A DNA stretch of 64,000 nucleotides from Rhabdothermincola salaria (GCF_021246445.1 NZ_JAJQXW010000002.1:744001-808000); one strand, 5' to 3'; positions 34,692 to 45,126 are shown, counted from the first letter of the stretch. Numbers and translations: made by a program. The notes: generated by a model from the sequence alone, not told the origin.

Positions 34692-35194
34692 CGTCGGCCC
34701 TCGGCGCGTCGCCGGGCGAGGTGGACGTGGGCCTTGGCGGCACCCCAGCGCAGGCCCGGCTCGTGCAGGGCCGGGTCGAGCTCGGCGAATGAGGCGGGCG
34801 TCAGGTCGTAGACGTCGTCGGGGAACTGCCGACGGGCCATGTCGTCGCGAGGCGCGGGCGGCACCCCTGCCGCCCGCAGCACCTCGGTGGGATGGCGCAC
34901 GGCCGGGCGCACCAGCGACAGCGGGTTGGTCGTCTGGTCGTCGATGTCGGCGGCCAGCAGGGTCCGGATCCGGGGCACGACGTCGTCCGCCGCCGCGGCC
35001 GCCGCCCGTTCGGCCGCCGTGGCCACCTCGTCGGGGGGCCGGCGGAGCATCCGCTCGACGTACACCGTCTCGACGCAGCGCCGCACCCAGGCGGGCACGG
35101 CCTCGGCCAGCCCGTCGGCCAGCTCGCCGGCGTACCGGGCCATGGCGGCCAGGTCGTCGGCCGATGGTCCGCTCGGCTTGGCATCGTCGCCCAT
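34688..35194 (-). CDS. Hypothetical protein, helix-rich
   Basis: This 168-residue protein is mostly alpha-helical and alanine-rich, for example DDLAAMARYAGELADGLAEA and VATAAERAAAAAADDVVPRI. It ends in a basic HVHLARRRAEGRR tail. There is no signal peptide or membrane segment, and the family is not recognised. I chose the ATG at 35194 (MGDDAKPSGPS) over one ten codons upstream because the divergent DUF427 gene starts only 20 bases away. Codon use matches the neighbours. Confidence 0.7.
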   Translation of the reverse strand: MGDDAKPSGPSADDLAAMARYAGELADGLAEAVPAWVRRCVETVYVERMLRRPPDEVATAAERAAAAAADDVVPRIRTLLAADIDDQTTNPLSLVRPAVRHPTEVLRAAGVPPAPRDDMARRQFPDDVYDLTPASFAELDPALHEPGLRWGAAKAHVHLARRRAEGRR

Positions 35195-35214
35195 CGGCCC
35201 CCATGGTGGTCCAC

Positions 35215-36112
<898 letters not shown>

Positions 36113-36123
36113 TTCCCCCTCCC

Positions 36124-38424
36124 GTGACCCCCCGCCTCGACCGCCAACACCTCCTCGACGACCCCGCTCTGCGGGGCTTCGAGCTCTGCCGCGCCCTGTC
36201 GGAGCGCACCGACGAGTGGCTGGCCGCCCTGTGGGACCACGCCGACGGACCCTCCGAAGGAGCCGCCCTCGTGGCCGTGGGCGGCTACGGCCGGGCCGAG
36301 CTCGCCCCTGGCAGCGACATCGACGTCCTGCTCCTGCACGACCCGAGCCTCGACGTCGCCGACCTGGCCGAGCGCTTCTGGTACCCGATCTGGGACGAGG
36401 GCCTCAAGCTGGGCCACGCCGTGCGCACCGTGAAGGACACCTTGTCGCTGGCCAGCACCGACCTCGACACGGCCACGTCGGTGCTCACCGTGCGTGGCCT
36501 GGCCGGCGACGCCGACCTGGCCGCCGAGCTGGCCGACAAGGGCCTGGCCCTCTGGCAGAAGCGCAGCCGGCGCTGGCTCGAGCAGCTGTCGGCCACGGTG
36601 GTGAGCCGTCACGGGCGGGCGGGCGAGGTGGCCTTCCTCCTGGAACCGGACCTCAAGGACGGGCGGGGCGGCCTCCGCGACGTGCACGCCATCGGGTGGG
36701 CCGAGAAGGCCCAGGCCAACCTGCTGCCCGGCGACGAGGCCGACCTCGACACCGCCTACCGCACCCTCCTCGCCACCCGGGTCGAGCTGCACCGCCGCAC
36801 GGGCCGCCCCGGCGACCGGTTGTCGCTCGAGGAGCAAGACGGGGTGGCCGACGCGTTGGGGTACCTCGATGCCGACGACCTCATGCGCGACGTCTCCACC
36901 GCGGCGCGCGCCATCGCCTGGGTCAGCGACGACCTCTGGGCCCGGGTCGACTCCTCGCTCGAGGGCCCGTTCCGGCGCCGGTTGTTCCGTGACCGCGACG
37001 TGGCCCCCGGGGTCCTGCTGCGGGAGGGCACCGTGCAGCTGGCCCTGGGCGCCGATCCGGAGTCGGAGCCCTTGCTGCCGTTGCGGGTGGCGGTGGCCGC
37101 GGCCCGCCACGAGGCCCGCATCGAGCGCGACACCTTGCGCCGCCTGGCCGCCTGCCCGCCGCTCCCGGTGCCCTGGCCCGAAGCGGCCCGCCGGCTGTTC
37201 GTCGAGCTGTTCCTGGCCGGCCGGCCCGCGGTCGACGTGGTGGAGACCCTCGACCAGCGCGCCCTGTGGGAACCGATCGTTCCCGAGTGGGCTGCCGTGC
37301 GCTGCAAGCCGCAGCGCAACGCCTACCACCGCTTCACCGTCGACCGGCACCTGTGCGAGGCGGCGGCCAACGCCGCCGCGCTGGTGGACCGCGTCGACCG
37401 GGCCGACCTGTTGGTGGTGGGCACGCTGCTGCACGACATCGGCAAGGGCTTCCCCGGCGACCACACCGAGGTGGGCATCGACATCGTCGGGGAGATGGCG
37501 CCCCGCATGGGCTTCACCGCCACCGACACCGCCCTGCTCCAGCAGATGGTGCGCCATCACCTGCTCCTCCCCGACGTGGCCACCCGGCGCGACCTCTCCG
37601 ACGACGGCACCATCGACCACGTGGCCGAGGCGGTGGGCGACCTCGTCACCCTGCGCCTCCTGCACGGGCTGACCGAAGCCGACTCGCTGGCCACGGGCCC
37701 GGCCGCCTGGGGCTCCTGGAAGGAAGAGCTGGTCGGGGTCCTGGTCGCGCGCGTCTCCCACGTGCTCGACGGCGGCCAGCTGGCGGACGTCGCCGACGCC
37801 GCCTTCCCCAACCCTCACCACCTGGCGCTGCTGGCCCAACGTCGGCGCATCATCGAAGGGGTCGACGACCGCCTCACCGTCGTCTCCCCCGATCGGCCGG
37901 GCCTGTTCGCCCGGGTGGCCGGCGTGCTCTCCCTGCACGGGCTCACGGTGCTCGAGGCCGCCGCCACCACCGACGAGGACGACATGGCCCTCGAGGCCTT
38001 CCGGGTGGAGCCGAACTACGGCTCGACCGTGCCGTGGGACCGCGTGGTGCGCGACCTCGAACGAGCCCTCGACGGGCGCCTGGCCCTGGAGGCCCGCCTG
38101 GCCGAACGGGCCCGCGTGTACGCCCGACCCCGGCGGCTGCCCGGCCTGGTCACCCACCCCGAGGTGATCGTCGACAACGATCTGTCCCACGCGGCCACCG
38201 TGCTCGAGGTCCACGCCCCCGACGCCATGGGCGTGCTGTGGCGCATCACCCGGGCCCTGCACGAGCTCGACCTCGACCTCACATCGGCCAAGATCCAGAC
38301 GCTCGGCACCGACGCGGTCGACTCCTTCTACGTGCTCGACAACGAGGGTCGCAAGGTCACCGACGCCACCTACCTCGCCGAGATCGAGCGGGCCCTGCTC
38401 TTCGCCCTCGGCGAGGCCCCCTGA
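36124..38424 (+). CDS. glnD: Protein-PII nucleotidylyltransferase/removing enzyme
   Basis: GlnD attaches and removes the nucleotidyl group on PII according to glutamine level. The 766-residue protein has the standard order. The nucleotidyltransferase domain is marked by VAVGGYGRAELAPGSDIDVL (near 53-72) and LLEPDLKDGRGGLRDVHA. The HD domain has LHDIGKGFPGDHTEVG (near 436-451). Two ACT domains follow, starting LTVVSPDRPGLFARVAGVL and VLEVHAPDAMGVLWRITRAL. In actinobacteria the modification is often adenylylation. The GTG at 36124 is used; it follows glnB closely. Confidence 0.95.
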   Translation: MTPRLDRQHLLDDPALRGFELCRALSERTDEWLAALWDHADGPSEGAALVAVGGYGRAELAPGSDIDVLLLHDPSLDVADLAERFWYPIWDEGLKLGHAVRTVKDTLSLASTDLDTATSVLTVRGLAGDADLAAELADKGLALWQKRSRRWLEQLSATVVSRHGRAGEVAFLLEPDLKDGRGGLRDVHAIGWAEKAQANLLPGDEADLDTAYRTLLATRVELHRRTGRPGDRLSLEEQDGVADALGYLDADDLMRDVSTAARAIAWVSDDLWARVDSSLEGPFRRRLFRDRDVAPGVLLREGTVQLALGADPESEPLLPLRVAVAAARHEARIERDTLRRLAACPPLPVPWPEAARRLFVELFLAGRPAVDVVETLDQRALWEPIVPEWAAVRCKPQRNAYHRFTVDRHLCEAAANAAALVDRVDRADLLVVGTLLHDIGKGFPGDHTEVGIDIVGEMAPRMGFTATDTALLQQMVRHHLLLPDVATRRDLSDDGTIDHVAEAVGDLVTLRLLHGLTEADSLATGPAAWGSWKEELVGVLVARVSHVLDGGQLADVADAAFPNPHHLALLAQRRRIIEGVDDRLTVVSPDRPGLFARVAGVLSLHGLTVLEAAATTDEDDMALEAFRVEPNYGSTVPWDRVVRDLERALDGRLALEARLAERARVYARPRRLPGLVTHPEVIVDNDLSHAATVLEVHAPDAMGVLWRITRALHELDLDLTSAKIQTLGTDAVDSFYVLDNEGRKVTDATYLAEIERALLFALGEAP

Positions 38425-38436
38425 GGGCTGCCCCGG

Positions 38437-38442
38437 TAGCGT
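38437..38442 (+). promoter_or_regulatory. Leaderless-type -10 of the NUDIX gene
   Basis: TAGCGT in GGTAGCGT lies 7 bases before the ATG at 38450. CGGAGG between them could also act as a ribosome site but is too close to the ATG. Confidence 0.5.
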
Positions 38443-38449
38443 TCGGAGG

Positions 38450-39151
38450 ATGAGCGACGCGGCCCCCGGCGAGCAGCCGGTCACCCCGCAGGACCTGGTG
38501 CGGTGGAGCGAGGCCCTCGCCGGCATCGCCCGCACCGGTCTGGGCTTCACCCAGAGCCTCTACGAGCAGGAGCGCTTCGAGGAGGTGCTGTCCGTGGCCG
38601 CCGACATGCGGGTGGCCGCCGGCAGCCCGTACGACGCGGCGTCGTTGGTGCACGAGTGGATGCGGTCCGTGGGCGAGGGGGTGCCCGGCTACCAGACCCC
38701 CAAGGTGGCCGTGGGCGCGGTGGTGGGCAACGACGCCGGCGAGATCCTCCTGGTGCAGCGGTCCGATTCCGGCGTGTGGCTCTACCCGACCGGGTGGGCC
38801 GACATCGGGTACTCGGCGTCGGAGGTGGCGGTCAAGGAGGTGGCCGAGGAGACCGGCATCGACTGCGAGGTGGTGCAGCTCGTCGCCGTGCTCGACGGGC
38901 TGCGGCAGGGCTTCACCCGCATCCCGCTCTACTCGCTCGTGTTCCACTGCCGGGCCACGGGCGGTGAGCTGGCGGCTCACCCGCTGGAGTGCCGCGACGT
39001 GGGGTGGTTCTCCCTCGACGCCCTTCCCGAGCACACGGTCGGCGTGGACCAGTGGGGCGAGATCGCCCGTCAGGCGCTCAGCGGCGAGCCCGTCGACGTG
39101 CACTACGACCGGCCCCGCCGGCCCACCTGGCGCGGCATGCACGACATCTGA
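38450..39151 (+). CDS. NUDIX hydrolase with NUDIX N-terminal domain
   Basis: The 233-residue protein has a helical N-terminal domain (about 15-75, WSEALAGIARTGLGFTQSLY) and a NUDIX domain. The NUDIX box reads G-W-A-D-I-G-Y then KEVAEETGI. The first Glu of the consensus is replaced by Tyr and the Arg by Lys, while the catalytic Glu residues of the EVAEET part remain. Proteins with this layout are often ADP-ribose or related nucleotide-sugar pyrophosphatases. It follows glnD by 25 bases but appears to have its own promoter. Confidence 0.87.
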   Translation: MSDAAPGEQPVTPQDLVRWSEALAGIARTGLGFTQSLYEQERFEEVLSVAADMRVAAGSPYDAASLVHEWMRSVGEGVPGYQTPKVAVGAVVGNDAGEILLVQRSDSGVWLYPTGWADIGYSASEVAVKEVAEETGIDCEVVQLVAVLDGLRQGFTRIPLYSLVFHCRATGGELAAHPLECRDVGWFSLDALPEHTVGVDQWGEIARQALSGEPVDVHYDRPRRPTWRGMHDI

Positions 39152-39174
39152 CCGGCGACCGGCGACCGGGTGCC

Positions 39175-39204
39175 GGCCCCGGCCCTGCGGCCAGGACCGG
39201 GGCC
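39175..39204. terminator. Bidirectional terminator between NUDIX and PAC2 genes
   Basis: GGCCCCGG pairs with CCGGGGCC (8 bp), and inside it CCTG pairs with CAGG around a CGGC loop. It fills the short gap between the convergent stops at 39151 and 39209. Confidence 0.6.
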
Positions 39205-39208
39205 ACCG

Positions 39209-40087
39209 TCAGTCCTGGTCGCGCAGGAAGCGCTCGACCTCGTCGACCAGGCTCACGCCGTCGTTGATGGCGTCGGGCTCGCTGTCGTAGCGCTCCTCGA
39301 GCTGGGCGACGTACTCGATGGTCTCGACGTCCTCGTCGACCAGCTCGGAGACCTGGCGTTCGTAGGCGGCCGTGGCCAGCTGGAGCTCGGTGGTGGTGAC
39401 GCCGACCTGCAACAGCTGGGCGGTGCGCTCGACGAGGGCCATCGCCGCCTTGGGGGAGGGGGCCGACGGCACGTAGGCGGGGACGGCGGCCCAGAGGCCG
39501 GCGGAGCGCAGGCCGGCTTCGTGGCAGGCGGTGTGCAGCACGCCGGTCATCCCGGTGGGGCCCTCGTAGCGGGAGGGGACGAGGTCGAGCTCGGTGACCA
39601 GGTCGTCGTCGTAGGCGGTACCGAACACCGACACGGGCCGGGAGTGGGGCACGTCGGCCAGTAGGGCGCCGAGGGTGACGACCATGCGGGCCCCGTAGGC
39701 CTCGGCGACGGCGATCACGTGGTCGCAGAAGGTCCGCCAGCGCAGCTGGGGCTCGACCCCCGACAGGGTGATCACGTCGAGATCGGCACCCGGGACGGTG
39801 CCCGCCGAGAAGACGTTCTCGGGCCAGTCGATCTGGCGGGCCCCGTGCTCGTCGAAGCGGACCATGGGCCGCGAGCTGGTGAAGTCGTAGAAGACCTCGG
39901 GGTCGATGGAGGCGAAGGAGCGGGTGCTCCACTGGTCGGCGAGGAACTCGACGGCGGTGGACGCCGCGTCCCCGGCATCGCTCCAGCCGCCGAAGGCCAC
40001 CACCAGCACCGGCTCTCGTAGCGCCGGGCGGTCGGTCCAGAGCAGATGTTCGACGTGGCGGGGGTGGCCGCCGGGATCACCAGCCAT
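39209..40087 (-). CDS. PAC2-family (proteasome assembly chaperone-like) protein
   Basis: This 292-residue member of the PAC2 family has the typical start LLWTDRPALREPVLVVAFGGWSDAGDAASTAVEFL (split across residues 15-48), the block GARMVVTLGALLADVPHSRP and PTGMTGVLHTACHEAGL. Such proteins are conserved in actinobacteria, which have proteasomes, but their role there is not established. It is transcribed alone, with TACCCT 7 bases before the ATG. It diverges from the GNAT gene. Confidence 0.88.
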   Translation of the reverse strand: MAGDPGGHPRHVEHLLWTDRPALREPVLVVAFGGWSDAGDAASTAVEFLADQWSTRSFASIDPEVFYDFTSSRPMVRFDEHGARQIDWPENVFSAGTVPGADLDVITLSGVEPQLRWRTFCDHVIAVAEAYGARMVVTLGALLADVPHSRPVSVFGTAYDDDLVTELDLVPSRYEGPTGMTGVLHTACHEAGLRSAGLWAAVPAYVPSAPSPKAAMALVERTAQLLQVGVTTTELQLATAAYERQVSELVDEDVETIEYVAQLEERYDSEPDAINDGVSLVDEVERFLRDQD

Positions 40088-40094
40088 CGCGTCG

Positions 40095-40100
40095 AGGGTA
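40095..40100 (-). promoter_or_regulatory. Leaderless-type -10 of the PAC2 gene
   Basis: TACCCT in GATACCCT on the minus strand lies 7 bases before the ATG at 40087. Confidence 0.5.
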
Positions 40101-40194
40101 TCGGAGGGGTCGGCCCAGCCCGATCCGGCCGCCCCCCGCAACCCTCGGAGCCGGGGGTGGGCACCCACCCGCCGGTCGGGTCGGTCGCGGCGGG

Positions 40195-40200
40195 TACCGT
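40195..40200 (+). promoter_or_regulatory. Leaderless-type -10 of the GNAT gene
   Basis: TACCGT in GGTACCGT lies 7 bases before the GTG at 40208. The selO gene has the same TACCGTCGACG run before its start. Confidence 0.55.
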
Positions 40201-40207
40201 CGACGGC

Positions 40208-40657
40208 GTGGCACAGATCGAGATCATCGAAGCGACCGAGGTCACCGACGATCTGGTGGAGGCGTTCCAGCGGCTCGTCCCCCAGCTGTCCTCGTCGAAC
40301 CCGCCCCCGTCGGGGGCCGAGCTGCAGGCCATCGTGTCGTCCGAGGCCAGCGTGCTGCTCCTGGCCGTGGATCGCGAGGCCGGCGATCGCATCCTCGGCA
40401 GCCTGACGCTGGCGTGGTTCCGCATCCCCACGGGGGTGCGGGCCTGGATCGAGGACGTCGTCGTCGACGGCGAGGCCCGGGGTCAGGGGGTCGGCGAGCA
40501 CCTCAACCGGCACGCGCTCGACGTGGCCCGCGCCCGTGGCGCCCGCACGGTCGACCTCACCTCACGGCCCAGCCGGGAGGCCGCCAACCGCCTGTACCAG
40601 CGCATCGGCTTCGTCCCTCGCGACACCAACGTCTACCGCTACTCCCTCGACACGTAG
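40208..40657 (+). CDS. GNAT-family N-acetyltransferase
   Basis: The 149-residue single-domain acetyltransferase has the acetyl-CoA loop in VVVDGEARGQGVGEHLNRHA (near 83-102), followed by VDLTSRPSREAANRLYQRIG (near 116-135), the C-terminal family motif. The acceptor is unknown. The GTG at 40208 is supported by the -10 hexamer; there is no ribosome site. Confidence 0.87.
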   Translation: MAQIEIIEATEVTDDLVEAFQRLVPQLSSSNPPPSGAELQAIVSSEASVLLLAVDREAGDRILGSLTLAWFRIPTGVRAWIEDVVVDGEARGQGVGEHLNRHALDVARARGARTVDLTSRPSREAANRLYQRIGFVPRDTNVYRYSLDT

Positions 40658-40754
40658 CGCTCCGCTGGTCAGGCGGTGCCGTCCGCGACGGTGACGTCCG
40701 ACCCTTGGCCGCCGGGCCGGGTCGGTGGTCGAGTAGGACCTGGAGGAGGTCGTG

Positions 40755-41393
40755 ATGGCGTTCCGAGACCGAACCGATGCCGGACAGCAGCTGGCCGACG
40801 CCCTCCGCCCGCGCCTGGGTGACGACGTCGTGGTGCTGGGGCTCCCCCGAGGAGGGGTGCCGGTGGCCTCCGAGGTGGCCCGTGCCCTGGGCGCCCCGCT
40901 CGACGTGATCCTCGTGCGCAAGCTGGGGGTGCCCTTCCAGCCGGAGCTGGCGATGGGCGCGATCGGTGAGGACGGGGTGCGGTTCCTCAACGACGAGGTC
41001 CTCGGGGTGGCGAAGGTCTCCGAGGCCGAGCTGGCGCAGGTCGAGTCCGCCCAACGGGCGGAGCTGGAGCGGCGGGCGGCCCGCTACCGCCGGGGTCGGT
41101 CGCGCCTCGACGTCTCTGGTCGAACCGTCCTCGTGGTCGACGACGGGGTGGCGACGGGCGCCACGGCGCGCGTCGGATGTCGGGTGGCTCGGGCCCACGG
41201 TGCGGACCGGGTCGTGCTGGCCGTCCCGGTGGCCCCGGTCGACGTGCACCTGCGCTTCGCCGAGGACGCCGACGAGGTGGTGGTCCTCCAGACCCCCGAG
41301 CCCTTCGGCGCGGTGGGCCAGTTCTACGACCGCTTCGACCAGGTGAGCGACGACGCCGTGGTGGAGCTCCTCGACGAGGCGGGTGGTCGCTGA
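40755..41393 (+). CDS. Phosphoribosyltransferase-family protein
   Basis: This 212-residue protein has the type I PRTase PRPP loop TVLVVDDGVATGATA at residues 124-138 and an N-terminal PRGGVPVASEVARALGAPLD block. It belongs to the group of stand-alone PRTases of unknown substrate that often occur near stress or dienelactone-hydrolase genes. GGAGGAGG ends six bases before the ATG at 40755, making this one of the clear Shine-Dalgarno starts in the window; a GTG one codon upstream is less likely. Confidence 0.87.
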   Translation: MAFRDRTDAGQQLADALRPRLGDDVVVLGLPRGGVPVASEVARALGAPLDVILVRKLGVPFQPELAMGAIGEDGVRFLNDEVLGVAKVSEAELAQVESAQRAELERRAARYRRGRSRLDVSGRTVLVVDDGVATGATARVGCRVARAHGADRVVLAVPVAPVDVHLRFAEDADEVVVLQTPEPFGAVGQFYDRFDQVSDDAVVELLDEAGGR

Positions 41394-41468
41394 CCGGCCG
41401 GTCTGCGGGTCCGACCCGACGCCGTTGCTCCTGCCCGCCTAGCTTCTCCACCGGCCCGGACGAGGGGC

Positions 41469-41508
41469 TTGACCTCGTCCCGGTCGCCTGTTCTAATGCT
41501 CGACATTA
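41469..41508 (+). promoter_or_regulatory. Sigma-70-like promoter with overlapping dyad upstream of the monooxygenase gene
   Basis: TTGACC (41469-41474) and TCTAAT (41492-41497) are separated by 17 bases, the best -35/-10 pair in the window. TAATG (41494-41498) and CATTA (41504-41508) form an inverted repeat over the -10 and expected start, a position suited to a repressor. The surrounding bases are unusually AT-rich. Confidence 0.6.
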
Positions 41509-41538
41509 TATTGCTCGGCCGAGGGGTCACGACCGCAC

Positions 41539-43326
41539 ATGAGCCACGACGACGTCACCACGGGAACCGCCACGCTCGAGCAGGTGCGTGAGAAGTACCG
41601 GATCGAGCGCGACAAGCGCCTCAAGGCCGAAGGGCTCGACCAGTACGCCGACCTGCGAGAGATCGACGAGAAGTACGACCGCGACCCCTACGTCGAGCCG
41701 GGGTTCACCCGTGATCCCGTCGTCGAGGAGACCGAGGCGGTCATCGTCGGCGGTGGCTTCGGCGGCATGCTCGCCGGGATCAACCTCACCAAGGCCGGCA
41801 TCACCGACTTCCGGATCGTCGAGAAGGCCGGCGACTTCGGCGGCACCTGGTACTGGAACCGGTACCCGGGGGCAGCCTGCGACGTCGAGTCCTACGTCTA
41901 CCTCCCGTTGTTGGAGGAGACGGGCTACATGCCCACCGAGAAGTACGCCAAGGCCCCCGAGATCTTCGCCTACTGCCAGCTGCTCGGACGCACCTTCGAC
42001 CTGTACCGCGGGGCGCTCTTCCAGACCGAGATCACCGACGCCGAATGGGACGACGAGGCCCAGCGTTGGCAGGTCCGCACCACCCGGGGCGACCAGCTGT
42101 CGGCCAAGTTCCTGGTCATCGCCGGCGGCGTCCTCCACAAGGCCAAGCTGCCCCGCATCGCGGGCATCGAGACCTACGAGGGCAAGGCCTTCCACACCAG
42201 CCGGTGGGACTACGCCTACACGGGCGGCAGCGCCTTCGAACCGATGGTGAACCTCGCCGACAAGCGGGTCGGCATCATCGGCACCGGCGCCACCTCCGTG
42301 CAGGTCGTGCCCAAGCTCGCCGAGTCGGCCAAGGAGGTGTACGTCTTCCAGCGCACGCCGTCCACCGTCGGCTGGCGGGGCAACAAGCCCACCGACGAGG
42401 AGTGGTTCAAGAGCCTCGAACCAGGTTGGCAGTGGGAGCGCATCGAGAACTTCACCCGTTGCGTCACCGGCGCCCAACCCGACGAGAACATGGTCCAGGA
42501 CGCGTGGACAGAGATGATGTGGGTGGACACCAAGACCTTCCCCCAGACCGAGGAGGAGGCCGCCGAGCTCGAGCGCATCGACTTCGAGAACATGGAGGGC
42601 ATCCGCCGCCGGATCGAGGAGATCGTCGACGACCCGGAGACGGCGGAGAAGCTCAAGCCCTGGTACGGGCAGAACTGCAAGCGCCCGTGCTTCCACGACG
42701 AGTACCTGCCCTCGTTCAACCGTCCCAACGTGCACCTCGTCGACACCGACGGGCGCGGCGTCGAGCGCATCACGCCGCAGGGCCCGGTGGTCGACGGCGT
42801 CGAGTACCCGGTCGACCTGTTGATCTACGCCTCCGGCTTCGAGGTCACCACCGACTACAACCATCGCCTCGGCTTCGACCCCAAGGGCCGCGACGGCCTG
42901 CCCATGAGCGAGGCCTGGGCCGATGGGCCCCACACCCTCCACGGCGTGCTGGCCCACGGGTTCCCCAACCTCATGATGATCAGCACCGTGCAGGGTGGGT
43001 TCGGCACCAACTTCGTGCACTACCTCTGGGAGACGTCGGCCCACGTGGCCGAGCTCATCTCACAGTGCGAGAAGGAGGGCATCGCCACCGTCGAGGCCAC
43101 CAGGGAGGCCGAGGAGGAGTGGCTCCAGGTGCTCTACGGCACGGTGGCCGGCGTGGCTCGGTACAACGCCACCTGCACGCCCGGCTACCTCAACTCCGAA
43201 CAGTCGATGAACGAGAAGTCGGCCCGCAACCTCGCCTACCTGGGCAGCATCATCGACTACGCCGCCCACCTGAAGGCGTGGCGCAACCAGGGTGATCTCG
43301 AAGGGGTCGAGGTCACCCGACCCTGA
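41539..43326 (+). CDS. Baeyer-Villiger-type flavin monooxygenase
   Basis: The 595-residue protein resembles cyclohexanone/steroid-type Baeyer-Villiger monooxygenases that insert oxygen next to a ketone using NADPH and O2. The FAD site is [16 protein letters not shown] (near 68-83), followed by [19 protein letters not shown] (near 101-119). The fingerprint [12 protein letters not shown] (near 213-224) matches [F/Y]xGxxxHxxxW. The NADP site is [19 protein letters not shown] (near 244-262). An N-terminal extension of about 60 residues is usual for this subgroup. It is monocistronic and ends at a bidirectional terminator. Confidence 0.92.
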   Translation: MSHDDVTTGTATLEQVREKYRIERDKRLKAEGLDQYADLREIDEKYDRDPYVEPGFTRDPVVEETEAVIVGGGFGGMLAGINLTKAGITDFRIVEKAGDFGGTWYWNRYPGAACDVESYVYLPLLEETGYMPTEKYAKAPEIFAYCQLLGRTFDLYRGALFQTEITDAEWDDEAQRWQVRTTRGDQLSAKFLVIAGGVLHKAKLPRIAGIETYEGKAFHTSRWDYAYTGGSAFEPMVNLADKRVGIIGTGATSVQVVPKLAESAKEVYVFQRTPSTVGWRGNKPTDEEWFKSLEPGWQWERIENFTRCVTGAQPDENMVQDAWTEMMWVDTKTFPQTEEEAAELERIDFENMEGIRRRIEEIVDDPETAEKLKPWYGQNCKRPCFHDEYLPSFNRPNVHLVDTDGRGVERITPQGPVVDGVEYPVDLLIYASGFEVTTDYNHRLGFDPKGRDGLPMSEAWADGPHTLHGVLAHGFPNLMMISTVQGGFGTNFVHYLWETSAHVAELISQCEKEGIATVEATREAEEEWLQVLYGTVAGVARYNATCTPGYLNSEQSMNEKSARNLAYLGSIIDYAAHLKAWRNQGDLEGVEVTRP

Positions 43327-43337
43327 CCCGGCCGGAG

Positions 43338-43373
43338 CCGGCCCGGGCACGACCGACGTCGTGCCCCGGCCGG
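43338..43373. terminator. Bidirectional terminator between monooxygenase and amidohydrolase genes
   Basis: A 16-bp stem (CCGGCCCGGGCACGAC with GTCGTGCCCCGGCCGG, one mismatch) and a 4-base loop lie between the convergent stops at 43326 and 43387. Confidence 0.8.
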
Positions 43374-43386
43374 GTGCCGGTGGCGA

Positions 43387-45120
43387 TCAGTGGCTGGCGC
43401 GCACCAGACGGCCGGGGCGGGCGCCCGTGTCGTGGCCGTCGCGGCGGGTGATCACACCGAGGACGATGGTGGCCACGTAGCCGGTGGCGTCCTGGAGGAT
43501 GCGGCGACCGCCAGCCGGGAGGTCGTCGACCGAACGGGGCGGGTGCAGCGTGAGGTGCTCGAAGTCGATGACGTTGAGGTCGGCGCGCTTGCCCACCTCG
43601 ATGGTGCCCCGGTCGGTGAGGCCCACCACGGCGGCGGTGCCGGCCGCCTGCTTGTTGACCACGGTCTCGAGCGAGAGGGTGCGGCCACGCGAACGGTCTC
43701 GGGCCCAGTGGGTGAGCAGGTAGGTGGGCGCCGAGGCGTCGCAGATCATCTTCACGTGGGCGCCACCGTCGGACAGCCCGATGACCGTGTCGGGGTGCTC
43801 GATCATGGCCTCGAGCGGGTCCTGGGTCTGCTGGGCGTAGTTGGTGAACGCGCCGAGGAGCAGCTCGCCGGCGGCGAGGTGGTCGTAGAGGACGTCCCAC
43901 GGGTCGCGGCCGGTGGCCTCGGCGATGCCCGCGATCGACTGCTCGTGGGTGGGCTCGTACTCGGGCGGATCGCCCAACGGGAACATGAGCCCGAACATGA
44001 ACGGGGCGCTCTCGGTGAGGCTCTCGAACTGGCGGTGGGGATCGGCCGGGAGGTCGGTCTCGGAGAGGATGGTGGCCTTCACCTCGGGCTTGCGCATCTC
44101 GGCGAGGAGCTCGTCCAAGGTGAGCTCCTCCTCGAGGCGGCGGAAGGTGGGCCGGCGCATGAGGGCGTGGTAGCTGGCCACGCCGAGCAGCATGCCGCCG
44201 GGCCGGGCCGCCACCTGGGGGATGAGGCGGGCGCCGTCGGCCACGGCCTTCTCGACGGCCTCCAGCTGCTCGCGCCACAGCTCCGGAGCGCCCATCGACT
44301 GGATCATCAGGAACGACACCGGAAGACCGGTGGCCTTGGAGACCTGGGCCAGCAGCTCGATCTCGCCGAGGGTGACGCCCGCGTCGTCGCCCGTCTCGCC
44401 GGTGGGAACCACCTCGAACAGGCCGCCGCCGGCGTCGACCACGGCCTGGGCCAGCCCGATGAGCTCGTCGGCCACCGCGAACGTGCCGGGCACCAGATCC
44501 CCGTCGAGGGTGGTGTGGTTGAGCGAGCGCGAGGTCGAGAAGCCGACCGCCCCGGCCTCGATGGCGCGGCGCACGTGGCCCGCCATCTCGGCGATGTCGT
44601 CCGCGGTCGCCGGCTCGTTGGCGGCGCCCCGTTCGCCCATCACGTACACCCGCAGCGGGGCGTGGGGGATGAAGGCGGCGATGTCGAGGGCGTACTCGCG
44701 CCGATCGAGGGCGTCGAGGTACTGCTCGAAGGTCTCCCACTCCCACTGGATGCCCTCGTGCAGGGCCGTGCCGGGGATGTCCTCGACACCTTCCATGAGC
44801 TCGACCAGCCAGTTCTCCTGGCCCGGGCGCACGGGGGCGAAGCCCACGCCGCAGTTGCCGGCCACGACGGTGGTGACCCCGTGGCTGGCCGACGGGTCGA
44901 GCACCGGGTCCCAGGTGGCCTGGCCGTCGTAGTGGGTGTGGATGTCGACGAACCCGGGGGTGACGAGCAGCCCGGTGGCGTCCATCGTCTCGGTGGCCTC
45001 GCCCTCGAGATCGGGACCGACCGCGGCGATGAGCCCGTCGGTGATGCCCACATCGCCGACGAAGCGGGGCTGGCCCGTACCGTCGACGATCGTTCCCCCG
45101 CTGATCTTCAGATCGAACAT
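43387..45120 (-). CDS. N-acyl-D-amino-acid deacylase-type amidohydrolase
   Basis: This 577-residue metal-dependent hydrolase belongs to the amidohydrolase-3/D-aminoacylase group. It has the zinc motif DIHTHYDGQATWDP (near 59-72), the family block VVAGNCGVGFAPVRPG (near 86-101), GLSDGGAHVKMICDAS (near 449-464) and a C-terminal beta domain with GTIEVGKRADLNVID. The true substrate could be a D-acylamino acid, a dipeptide or a cyclic amide. TAACGT 6 bases before the ATG suggests leaderless expression. Confidence 0.9.
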   Translation of the reverse strand: MFDLKISGGTIVDGTGQPRFVGDVGITDGLIAAVGPDLEGEATETMDATGLLVTPGFVDIHTHYDGQATWDPVLDPSASHGVTTVVAGNCGVGFAPVRPGQENWLVELMEGVEDIPGTALHEGIQWEWETFEQYLDALDRREYALDIAAFIPHAPLRVYVMGERGAANEPATADDIAEMAGHVRRAIEAGAVGFSTSRSLNHTTLDGDLVPGTFAVADELIGLAQAVVDAGGGLFEVVPTGETGDDAGVTLGEIELLAQVSKATGLPVSFLMIQSMGAPELWREQLEAVEKAVADGARLIPQVAARPGGMLLGVASYHALMRRPTFRRLEEELTLDELLAEMRKPEVKATILSETDLPADPHRQFESLTESAPFMFGLMFPLGDPPEYEPTHEQSIAGIAEATGRDPWDVLYDHLAAGELLLGAFTNYAQQTQDPLEAMIEHPDTVIGLSDGGAHVKMICDASAPTYLLTHWARDRSRGRTLSLETVVNKQAAGTAAVVGLTDRGTIEVGKRADLNVIDFEHLTLHPPRSVDDLPAGGRRILQDATGYVATIVLGVITRRDGHDTGARPGRLVRASH

Positions 45121-45126
45121 GTCACA

